A stretch of DNA of 64,000 bases from Spirodela intermedia (lineage: Eukaryota > Streptophyta > Magnoliopsida > Alismatales > Araceae): positions 3,700,892-3,764,891 of the forward strand of contig LR746265.1 in NCBI GenBank assembly GCA_902729315.2, given 5' to 3'. A program made the translations under genes and the position numbers. The notes beneath the pieces were generated by a model. It was not told the DNA's origin. It searched no databases and saw nothing but the letters and a program-made list of their open reading frames with translations. Numbering within the stretch: position 1 is the stretch's first letter; every line of letters starts with the position of its first letter. Positions 1-10,174 of this stretch are shown piece by piece.

Positions 1-467
1 GATGATCTAAGAAAATTGAAGACATAAAATTTTGGTTCATGGATTGTAGTTGGTAGAGTTTGATCATTCTCGATCAAGCTGTTAAGTGAGGTATCCCTTC
101 TTGTAATTATGAAAAATGGAAAAAGAACATCTGTCGGAGATCTGCCAAAAGGAGTTGACTTCATAATATCGTTGACTTGACTGGATGGATTTTTAGAAAG
201 GACTAGTTATATATGTAGGCCGCTCTTTTAAAAATCTTGTTGTTTCATCCATTTTCGATAAATATCTATACATATATCGATGAATTTGTAGCAGTGCAGC
301 TGATGTGATCTATTATAAGGTAGGGTCCCATTTCAATTGTGCATTTTGGGGAAATGTACGCGCCAAGTAATACATATTTAGGTGTTATACATCTATAGAA
401 CTGTAGGTTCAATCTTTCTGCACAACCTATGTAACCGTTAACATGGAAACTTTACATGTCTCTGCAG
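1..467 (+). other. Intronic sequence of SBE1 (upstream exons outside window)
   Basis: No coding match to the missing N-terminal part of the branching enzyme is visible here. The stretch is AT-rich and ends in a pyrimidine-rich acceptor with AG at 466-467, directly before an SBE exon. It is read as the 3' part of an intron. The first base of the next exon completes a codon whose other two bases must come from an exon beyond the left edge. Confidence 0.7.
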
Positions 468-3400
468 GGAAGCACAGATTATTGGCGATTTTAATGGCTG
501 GGACGGATCCAAGTATCAAATGGAGAAAAATAAATTTGGTGTTTGGACAATCAGGATCCCAGATGTTGGAGGAAAGCCAGCCATTTCCCACAATTCAAAG
601 GTTAAATTTCGTTTCAAACATGGGAATGGAATCTGGGTCGATCGAATTCCTGCTTGGATAAGATATGCCACTGTGGATCCCTCAAGATTTGCAGCACCTT
701 ATGATGGAGTTTATTGGGATCCTCCACCTTCAGAGAGGTCCGGCTACTCTCGTTTTATTTATAGAGTGATTTACTGCGGCATTTTATGGTTTCATCATCC
801 CGGACGATGACACTTGTTACTCAACTGGTTTATCTTTCTTATGCAGGTACGAGTTTAAGTACGCACGTCCTGAAAAACCTATGGCTCCTCGTATCTATGA
901 AGCCCATGTGGGCATGAGTGGCTCAGAGCCACAGGTAAGCTCGTATAGAGAGTTTGCAGACAATGTCTTGCCTCGGATACGAGCAAATGATTATAACACG
1001 ATACAGCTAATGGCCATAATGGAGCACTCATACTATGCATCCTTTGGGTACCATGTCACAAATTTCTTCGCTGTTAGCAGCAGATCAGGAACGCCAGAGG
1101 ATCTCAAGTATTTGATTGACAAGGCTCATAGTCTAGGGCTGCGAGTCCTGATGGATGTGGTCCACAGCCATGCAAGCAATAATGTCACAGATGGGCTTAA
1201 TGGGTATGATGTCGGCCAAGGTTCCCAAGATTCCTACTTCCACTCTGGGGACAGGGGTTACCATAAACTCTGGGACAGCAGATTGTTCAACTATGCCAAC
1301 TGGGAAGTTCTGCGTTTTCTCTTATCCAACTTGAGATGGTGGTTGGAAGAATTCAGGTTTGATGGTTTCCGGTTTGATGGAGTGACTTCAATGCTGTACC
1401 ATCACCATGGAATCGACATGGGCTTCACCGGAAATTACAATGAATATTTCAGTGAGGCAACTGATGTAGACGCTGTCGTTTACATGATGTTGGCAAATTG
1501 CCTCGTTCATAACCTCTTGCCGGATGCAACTGTCATTGCTGAAGATGTTTCTGGTATGCCTACGCTGTGTCGGCCCATCTCGGAAGGTGGAGTGGGTTTT
1601 GACTACCGTTTGGCCATGGCCATACCAGACAAGTGGATTAACTACTTGAAGAACAAAACAGATGATCGGTGGTCAATGAAAGATATCGTTTCGTGCCTGA
1701 CAAACAGGAGGTATACCGAAAAGTGTGTATCATATGCCGAAAGTCACGATCAGGTAATCAGTTCTGCGGGCAGAATCCTCATTCATTATTTTTCCGTCAT
1801 TTAGTTTCTGATTGCACCGGCTGTGAAGCTTATAATCAGACGTTGAAAAACTGGAAGTTCTCCTATGAAAAAAACTAAGGAGAAACGCCATGATTCCGAA
1901 TTCAAGGAGAAATGTGAACTGTAATGGGATGATTAACTTTTTTTTTATCGCTTCTTTTCAGCTAGTTTTTCTGACCATCATCCGTTGACCGTTTCCTCCA
2001 GGCCATTGTTGGAGACAAAACCATTACATTTTTATTAATGGACCAGGAGATGTATACTGGCATGTCCGATCTAAAGCCTCCGTCCCCTGTCGTTGAGCGC
2101 GGGATCGCACTCCACAAGGTGAACGACTGTTTGCTCGTCATGCACATTTCTGATTCCACAGTTGTATTGGCGTCATTGTTATTTTTCTTGGATACTTACT
2201 ATCTTTAGTACACGGAAAACCCTTTTGAGCATCCATCTTCTCACGCTGGGTATGAGTCTGCAGATGATCCACTTTATTACAATGGCGCTGGGAGGCGAAG
2301 GCTATCTCAATTTCATGGGAAACGAGGTGTGCTACTCCTTCTCTCCCTAGCCAAACTCTCTTCCCCTCGACAAGTTATCCCTTGGATCCGATGTTTCCTG
2401 ACTATGGAGCCCCTCCCTTTGTCGTAGTTCGGCCATCCCGAGTGGATTGACTTCCCGAGAGAAGGTAATGGCTGGAGTTATGACAAGTGTCGCCGTCAGT
2501 GGAACCTCGTTGATACAAGTCATCTGAGATACAAGGTCAACCATACATCCCCCCTTGATCCGTGCCCTCATCAACCCCCACCTCATGCTATATTTAATGT
2601 ACTTTATCATGTCTGCCAATGTTTATGCCCTCGCTTATGTTGGTTGTGAGGCATATCCTATCTCTTTTAGTAATTCCTTTTCTTTTTTTTTATCCTGTTC
2701 TTTGAAATCCACGCAGTACATGAATGCTTTTGATCGAGCCATGAATGCGTTGGACGAGAAGTTCCTGTTCCTCGCATCGACAAAGCAGATTGTGAGCAGC
2801 GCTGACGAGGAGGACAAGGTCCGGTGGAGTTGACCTTTTGGGCGCTGTTATCAGTCAAACCCTGCGAGTCCTGATCTCTTGCCGTTCTTGCAGGTCATCG
2901 TCTTCGAGCGCGGGGATTTAGTTTTCGTGTTCAATTTCCATCCAGAGAACACCTACCAGGGGTAAGTAACCACCGTCTTCTCTCCCCTCCAGTTGACCCT
3001 TTCGATATGGTTGACCCTTCTTCCTTCTTCTCCCTCCGTACGATGAAGGTACAAGGTCGGGTGTGACATTCCTGGGAAGTACAGAGTTGCCCTGGACAGC
3101 GACGCACTCGAGTTCGGCGGGCTGGGCAGAGTAGGCGGCGAAAATCTTATTTCATTATTTTTGCTTTCTTGCATTCTGAGAATTCATTCTGCGTGCTGCA
3201 GGTGGGTCACGACGTGGACCACTTCACCTCCCCAGAAGGCATTCCCGGGGTGCGGGAGACGAACTTCAACGATCGGCCCAACTCCTTCAGAGTCCTCTCG
3301 CCTGCTCGTACCTGCGTGGTGAGGAGATGATCTCTATGAGAGGGGGAATTGAATGGGAGGTCGGCCGCAGCACGGCGTGGGTTGACCTCGCCTCCTGGAA

Positions 3401-3624
3401 TTTCGCAGGTGTACTATAAGGTCAACGAGGAATCGGAGGCGGACGACGGGGAGTTGACTGGCGCGGACGAAGACCACGAGAAGGCGGGCGTCGAGGACGC
3501 GGCGGACGCGACCGGCTTGAACATCTTGGTGCCCGCCATTGTGGCCGAGCTGGACGCAGACGAGGATGATGATCCGGATGATGATGATGAAGACTACGAG
3601 ATGGACGGGGGATGGGAAGACTGA
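468..3624 (+). CDS. SBE1: Starch branching enzyme, class I (5' partial)
   Basis: 1,4-alpha-glucan branching enzyme (GH13). It cuts alpha-1,4 chains and re-attaches them by alpha-1,6 bonds during amylopectin synthesis in plastids. Exons: 468-737, 847-1753, 2002-2118, 2264-2326, 2428-2535, 2717-2818, 2894-2961, 3049-3130, 3202-3318, 3409-3624; all GT-AG and in phase. About 682 C-terminal residues are present; plastid peptide and N-terminus lie outside the window. The first exon holds the CBM48-like start (IIGDFNGW). The 907-nt exon holds the GH13 core: [10 protein letters not shown], nucleophile Asp in RFDGV (codon 1376-1378), acid/base Glu in AEDVSG (1541-1543), and Asp in ESHDQ (1748-1750). 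Phrases such as [21 protein letters not shown] and [18 protein letters not shown] are class I (SBEI/B), not class II, from recall of the families. The C-terminal tail is strongly acidic. The gene faces the mTERF gene tail to tail. Confidence 0.95.
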
Positions 3625-3703
3625 GAATCGGCGCCTGGGGGGCGAGGGGGATGATCGGATGAACAAACAGGATTGTAGATTTACATGTGCTTTTGATTGA
3701 TGC

Positions 3704-5307
3704 TCAGCCACTCTGCTGCTTGATGGCCTGTTCATGGAACCTCTCCGCAGAGACGCTGAGGAGCTTGTTGAGCGACATGCCTTTGCCCCTGACCTCCTTC
3801 TTCACCTCGTAGCGGTGCTTGATGCGGTCGTCCAGCTTGTAGCCGAGGAAAGCGGGGAAGGCGAGGAGCTCCTCCACGTCCCGCTCCATCTCCCCCACCA
3901 GGTACTCGAGTTTCTCCTCCAAAGACTCGTAGTTGTACTGAAGGACCTGCGGGTGGCGCCTGCTCATGGCCAGCACATCCGCCACCCCGAAGCCGTAGCC
4001 CAGCAGCACCTCCACGGCCCCCTGCAGGTTCTCGCAGCTCGTCCGCGTCACGGCGCCCACCGCCGCCGCCATCTCCCTCGTCCCGTGGCGGTAGCCGATC
4101 TTCACCAGGAAGGCCAGCTTCTTGGCGAGGTTCTCGCTGGAGAGGCTGAGGAAGAGCGGCGCCTTCACCAGGAACTTGAAGATGTCCTCGCCCTCCAGCC
4201 CGCAGCGCCTTAGGAACTCCACCCGGCGGACCAGCTTCCTCTCCCTGCTCACGCTGAACATGCTCGGGTAGACGAGCGCGACCTTGAAGACCTGCTCCCT
4301 GGTGAGCCCCACGGAGAGCCAGAACTCCAAGTGGAGCTCGATGTGCGCCACAGTGTAGGCCAGGATGTTCGGGAGCTTCCGGATCAGTCTCGCCGCCTCC
4401 TCGGCGTCCCCTCCGGCGAGCTCCGTGAGGAAATCGATGCGCGGGATCAGCTGCGTCGCCGGATCCAGATTGAGGAGCAGCGGCCGGCGGAGGATCAGGT
4501 CCGCGCCGCCGCCGCCGAGGCGCCTCAGGAGGAGGATCGTCTCCTCCACCTCCTCCATCGACCTCGCGCAGAAGGCCTTCTTGACGTTGACGCCATTAAC
4601 GACCTTCCCCAGCTTCTCGCGCGGCACGCCGTGGTCCACCAGGAGGGCGACCCTCTCCGGGAGCTCCGCGAGCGCCGAGGCGCGCGTCGTCGTCAGCAGC
4701 CGCTCGAGCTTGGCCGGTTCGATCCCGCCGAGATCGTTCGCAATGAAGTTGAGGAGCCGCTCTATTTTCTCCGACGTGAGGATCTCCGGGAGCTTGGCCA
4801 CCGTGTCGGGGACAGCGAAGCCGGAAATGCCAGCCGACAGAAGGGCGACCAGGCGCCGGCGGAGGGAGTCCACACCAAGCAGCGCAATGTGCCGGTGGGT
4901 ATCCAAGAGGGCCCGAGCTCCTTCGCCGTCAAATCCGAATTCGCGGAGGAGGTGGACGATCCCTGAGATGGAACACCAAGAGCGGCATCAATTTCACCAG
5001 AAACAACAGATGGAAGAAGAAGAGCATGCCGCGACCACCCACCGTCGGTCCTCGGCCGCCTCTCTGAAAGAGAAGCATCGTCGGCGACATTAGTGGGGCG
5101 GGGGGCGGCGGCGGTTCCGCCGCTTCTGCAGATAACCACGCCGCCACGGGTCTCATGCGGCTTCAAGACGGCGCCGCCGCTGCTGCCGGAGGAAGCAGCC
5201 GACGAGGAGGGGACGAGAGAAGACGAGGCGTTGCAGCACGGCGGAGCGCAGGGGGATATTAGGGTTTTGGCGAGGGACACCGCCACTCCCAGAAACGCAG
5301 CAGTCAT
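3704..5307 (-). CDS. mTERF-family organelle transcription factor
   Basis: Mitochondrial transcription termination factor family, predicted to bind organellar DNA or RNA in chloroplast or mitochondrion. Model: exon 1 5307-5043, intron 5042-4963 (80 nt, GT-AG), exon 2 4962-3704; 507 residues. The intron is needed because the frame of the helical repeats has an in-frame stop just upstream (4988-4990), while the N-terminal frame opens with Met at 5307. The splice joins them in phase 1 as a Gly codon followed by IVHLLREFGFDG. The N-terminus is rich in Ala, Ser and hydroxyl residues and fits a plastid or mitochondrial transit peptide. The rest is tandem mTERF helices with typical phrases (LIRKLPNILAY, FKVALVYPSMFSVS, LAKKLAFLVKIGY, MSRRHPQVLQYNYESLEEK). 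The ending, with SLNKLLSVSAERF, resembles the mTERF8/pTAC15 type, but subgroup is uncertain. The repeat region is GC-rich. Confidence 0.85.
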
Positions 5308-6663
5308 CTTATCTCCGCCAGAGCCGAAACCCTCCCTCCCACCATCTCCTTCCTCCCAGAGGGGCTGCTGCGATAGGCAGCAGCTGACGTGGCGCCGCCC
5401 TCTGGCGATAACTATCCACCCCTATCCACCCGCAAAGGCCCAAAAGTCAAAGCCCATTAGCGCCCGACGGCCCGATCAGAATATATCGAGAATCCGATAA
5501 ATGGACGATCACTTTTAATGGACGTTGACCGGCCGGTCTGAGGTCCTATCTCTGAGGCGCAAAAGTCAACCAACTCCTCCGACCCCCGCCGCCGACCGCA
5601 CCAAACGCGCAGCAAGCCGCTTTCTGCTCTCTTACAAAGGCCGTGGAACACGGGGTGCTGACGCCCATTACCGAACCACGGTTCCCCTCGCCGTCTGATG
5701 ACGTCATCCTTCGATGATGCCGTCAACATTTCATTCGTTGACCATGTCGTCCGCTCCGGCGGACCAATTAAGAGGGCCTGAGATGGACACGTGGCACGAT
5801 CTCAAAATTGGGCTGGTCGCCTAATGGGCTTTCACAGTTGCGGCGCCGCCTTGGGCCAACGTGACAAACGACAGACCACGGTTGGACCCACTAGGGGGTG
5901 GGGAGGGTGCGGTTGAAGATTCACCACGGAGTCCACCAATCGCGCCGCCGCAACGTCCGGCCGCAGCCCACCGAGCAGCTGGGGGGTTGACAAGTCGGCG
6001 GAATCAAGCTCGTTCTTCACGTCATCGCCGCAGACTCAGAGGTAGAGATTAGTATTAATAGATGGACGGGGGGGGGCCTCCTTCATCGGCCATATCAGCG
6101 GTCTCCCTTCCTCCGGCCACAGAGAGGGGAAGAGAGAGAGAGGGGGGGCGCCACCAGTCTCGTCGTGTGCTTGGGGATAATCAAATCTGCTGCTTGATCA
6201 TTGTTGTAGGGTTTTTTTTCTTCTCGGCCAAATAAAACGGGAAGCTGAGATACGAGGGCGCTGTGTGGCCGGGAACTTGCGGGAATCCATCGCGGGCGCC
6301 TCTCGGCCTCTATCTCCAAATCCTTATCCTGGATAACTCCAAATTGAATATTGTCCCCTTCCCACCCTCCCTCCTCTTGGGTGCTGGTGGGCTTCTCCGG
6401 GGTTAACAATATCTGTGGCTACGCGCCCCCCCCCCCGCCCCCCCGGCGCTCCCACTTGCTCCTTCCCTCTTCCTCCCCCTTCCTCCCCCTCGATACTGCT
6501 GTAGTCCCGGGGGGGTTGGGAGTCCCATGGGAACCCTCGGCTTGTTGCTGGGCTGAATGCCGCACAATTTTTCGACAAGAGTCGAGGGTTTCCCTACCGA
6601 GTCCCCTTCTTCTCGCGCTTCTTCCTATCTCCGTATCTATCTGATTAACTCGATTCTTTTGAG
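5308..6663. promoter_or_regulatory. Divergent promoter region between mTERF and START genes
   Basis: This 1.36-kb gap carries both upstream regions. Visible motifs: site II (TGGGCY or complement) at 5437-5442, 5451-5456, 5809-5814, 5825-5830 and 5852-5857; a TGACGTCA palindrome at 5699-5706; a CACGTG G-box at 5788-5793; and several TTGAC W-box cores (near 5524, 5739 and 5987). Site II elements are known from promoters of organelle and ribosomal protein genes, which fits the mTERF gene. The part next to 6664 is GC-rich with a long C run and probably includes the START-gene 5' UTR. No TATA box is clear. Confidence 0.5.
6425..6447. repeat. Poly-C tract (G-rich on the minus strand)
   Basis: Two long C runs separated by a single G, about 230 bp upstream of the START-gene ATG and probably in its 5' UTR or core promoter. 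The minus strand could form a G-quadruplex; this is inference from composition only. Assembly errors in homopolymer length are likely here. Confidence 0.5.
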
Positions 6664-9623
6664 ATGGGGCTGATTCTGGATGGCCTCGTAGAGATCCTGC
6701 AGAAGCCGACGGCCGTGAGCACGGTGTCGGGGCTGATGTTCCTCTTCACCCCCCTCACGCTGGCGGTCTTCGTGGGTCTGTTGATAGGCTGGGCGTGGCG
6801 GCCAAGGTGGGCCGCCTCCTTGGCCAGCGGCAATGAGGAGAATTCCCGGGGCGTCGGTCCTCAGTTGCCATCTTCTTCCCCGGAAGCGACGGACATTTCA
6901 GTGCTGGGGTTGGGGCTCCCGAGCTTCAACGCGTTGAAGGTTCAGCTTCCGAGCTGCATCACTACTTTGATTTACGATCAGAGCACTTACAAAGCAATGG
7001 ACGAACATCCCGCAAGGTATACTCATACCTTGCGGTCTTTCTCTCGTTTTCTCTCCCGCAAGGTATGCTAATTCATGTGGTATGTGAATTGCGCTTGACT
7101 CCAGCCCCCCTGAGAAGGGAGCCGAGGGATTATCTGTGACAACGGGGGATTTGGACTACCTCTCCCAGCTTGTCGAGGTTACTGATGGGGGGCCGGGATG
7201 GCGGCAGATGATGGACAGATCTCTGCCGAACATGTACTACCAAGCTTGGCAGAGGGACCCCGAGGTGTGTGCGACCCTTCTCATCCAATCATTCCTCAAG
7301 GAAATCTCTCGAGTGGAACTGCCAAATGACCTATGTTTCTTTAATAAGCCCGATTTTTTTCTAGCATAGTACTCACCATTGACGACTTTCAGACTCCAGT
7401 CCATTTGATTGGGATCTTTTCTTCGTTGGGCGTCATGGTTTGAACAAACCACTCACTGATGGTTTATTTTCTCGTTTGCAGACTGGTCCCCCGCAGTATC
7501 GTAGCAGGACAATCTATGAGGACGCAACACCGGAGGCACTGAGGGATTTTTTCTGGGATGATGAGTTCCGTATGGAGGCCAAGTGGGATGACATGCTCAT
7601 CTACCACAAGACACTGGAAGAATGCCAGAAGACAGGAACGATGGTCGTCCATTGGGTTAGGAAGGTGGGTTTTCTCGAGACCTGCTGGTTTTTTCTGTTT
7701 AGTGATACGACGTTCTGGCCTGGTTGTGCTTACATCCTCTACTCTTGTGGCCAGTTTCCGTTCTTCTGTAGCAATCGTGAGTATATAATTGGCCGCCGGA
7801 TCTGGGAGTCCGATGGAGCGTATTACTGTGTGACCAAGGTATGGACAGATGCTCACAATTTTAGAATTGGCCAGGTTCTCTTTCATGCATGCTTTATTTG
7901 CACCAAAGAAGGATTTTTTTTCAAGAGGACATTCCTTTCTTGCCTTCTAAAATACTTTCACCAGAAGATATTGCAATCAGAGATGAGATTTATTTTTTTT
8001 GTATATTATTGTCTCCCTATTGTATCTCTCAACAAGGGAAGAAACCCTTCGCTCTTTATGCTGTAATTCAGGAAAATATTCCCTTTTCGAGATCAAAAGC
8101 CTAAATCATATAAATCATAATCAGCAAAAGTTATTATGAGTGACAATGCCTGTTAAAGAGAAAGTTTTGAGAGTTCTCTTTAGAGAAAAATGAAAGTGAG
8201 TCAAACCCAAGGTTGAGGGAAAAACTTCTCATGATCTTATGAGCCCATAAGAAATAGAAGAGGAAGGCTATCAGGATATCATTATCTTCGGCATGATATC
8301 CAAATTTTCCCAGTCAAGATTTTCTTGGGCCAGATCAGAGGTGGGTGATGATCTTTTCCATTTTCTTGGTTTTGAGCCTTGAACTAACCACACAGCCTTG
8401 TGAAAGCCGTCCGATGTGAATGAGAATAACGTTGTTGTTGATTTCGCCGGAGTCCAGATATGATTCGGGGAAAAAAAATTATATCGTTGAAAAAAAACCC
8501 ATTTCTTCTTTTGCTTAGGGGATAATCATGGGCCATGCGTTGCCTGAGGGATGCTTGAGATTTAGCAATAATCATAGGGTAGATGTCTTTTCCGGGGGAT
8601 TTGATGGGTCGCAGAATTTGGAAGGGAGACCTAATGAATTGGCTAGCTTTTTGGGCGGCTAACATCAAATCCTTAATGTGATCTTTCTCTCTTTTGCTAA
8701 TGATTGCATGATCTTGTCCACAATTGAAAGAAATACTCAGTCAGCCATCATACGACAACCCTTCCCCATAAAATCGCATGATCCGGTGATGAACATTTAA
8801 TCTCCTGAAGTAATATCTTTGTCAAATATCTGTCAACGGCCTGTTCTTAAGATTTCCCTCCTGCATTGATCACCGATCCCTTCTTATTTCCTTCCCTGAT
8901 GGAGCCTGCAATCTCTTTGCCCGTTGCTGTCTCAGGGTGTACCTTACCCATCAATACCCAGAAGAAACAAACCCAGGCGCGTGGATCTGTATTACTCAAG
9001 CTGGTGCATTCGCGCAGGTAAACTACAATCTTCGACTCTCGTCCGTCATTTTTTCTTCTCCATTTTCTTCTTCTCTGGAACCCCACATCGGAACCCCCGG
9101 CCGGTGTCGGCCGATTCTCCCTGTATACCGAAAACTCTTGTTATTAGTTGATTGAGGTGACCCGGAAGTCTCATGCTGGTGGTGCATGGCTCATCCTAAT
9201 GCAGCGGAGTCGAGAAGGGACGGGCAGCGGACGGCGTGCGAGGTGCTGCTGTTCCACTACGAGGACATGGGGATCCCCTGGGAGATCGCCAAACTGGGCG
9301 TGCGGCAGGGGATGTGGGGCTGCGTCAAGAAGATCGAGCCTGGCCTGCGGGCGTACCAGGCGGCGGGGCGGGCCGGCAGGTCGCCATCGCCCTCTTCGGC
9401 CATGGCCAAGATAAACACGAGGGTCAGTGCCAATTACTTGAGATCGTTGGAGGCGGGGGATGGCTCCGCAGAGATGGAGGAGCCCACCAAGAAGGGGAGG
9501 AGCATTCCCAAGTTCCTCGTTGTCGGAGGGGCCGTGGTCCTCGCCTGCACCCTCGACCGGGGCCTCCTCACCAAGGCGCTTATCTTCGGAGTCGCCCGCC
9601 GGGTCGCCAAGATTGCTAGATGA
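6664..9623 (+). CDS. START-domain membrane protein (PCTP-like lipid transfer)
   Basis: Predicted lipid-binding START protein of the plant 'polyketide cyclase/dehydrase and lipid transport' group. Exons 6664-7016, 7105-7264, 7482-7664, 7755-7838, 8936-9017, 9205-9623; GT-AG, in phase, 426 residues. An N-terminal hydrophobic helix (about residues 17-43) is followed by a variable linker. The START domain (about 130-340) has GWRQMMDRSLPNMYYQAW, RSRTIYEDATPEALRDFFWD, HWVRKFPFFCSNREYIIGRR and TACEVLLFHYEDMGIP, with AKLGVRQGMWG after it. A second hydrophobic segment (near 390-412, FLVVGGAVVLACTLDRG) lies near the C-terminus. The layout, two membrane segments around a START domain, fits a membrane-tethered lipid carrier; the lipid is unknown. 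A possible polyadenylation signal AATAAA lies at 10060-10065, close to the end of the convergent VPS8 gene. Confidence 0.88.
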
Positions 9624-9680
9624 TGGCCGCTTCGCTTCCCCTTAGGTGCAGATCCAGGCCCTCCGTCCCTTCCTTATATA

Positions 9681-9714
<34 letters not shown>

Positions 9715-10174
9715 CCATTGCTGTGCTAGCGAAGATCCCTCGTTCAGATGGTTCTCCGGTGTCTATAAGATGGTGTATGAAATGAAGGAAGAGATTGCGC
9801 GATCCAGTTCTATAAAGCAGAGACCTTTTGAAAGTAACTGGGTGCCATGGTTGGTGCTGGGCAGCCAGAACGCTGCCGAGAAGAGGACTCATTAAATACA
9901 GGAAACGCATGACGAACAAGATGAGAATATTCACCCATAGTTTTGCGTTAGCTACCTTTTTTTCTGCATATAGAAAGACCTGTACGACGCCGGAGCGGGG
10001 AAATAGAGAATCCGGGCACTTTCGTTGATCCAGAGGAGATGCTCGAATTGGTGTAAGGAAATAAATATCCCACTTACAGTATGGCCTGACGATCCTCCGC
10101 CTCGGCAGCATGCTCGCTTGCCGATAAGCCCAACTTGATTGAAACCCTGATGATCTCTCTCAGAGTGTTCCCAT
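9624..10174. other. Convergent 3' region of START gene and VPS8
   Basis: No gene is seen. It holds a (TC)n microsatellite at about 9683-9711 and a plus-strand AATAAA at 10060-10065. The two transcripts end towards each other within 551 bp, so their 3' UTRs probably lie close together or overlap. Confidence 0.55.
9683..9711. repeat. (TC)n microsatellite
   Basis: A perfect CT dinucleotide run of about 14 units, about 60 bp downstream of the START-gene stop codon. Confidence 0.9.

Noticed and set aside
468-3624. Class II starch branching enzyme as alternative call
   Set aside because: Diagnostic stretches ([47 protein letters not shown]) fit class I; class II has different residues there as I recall the families.
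4365-5093. Long plus-strand open frames opposite the mTERF gene
   Set aside because: They are GC-rich shadows of the mTERF coding strand, with Arg/Ser-rich low-complexity translation and no domain.
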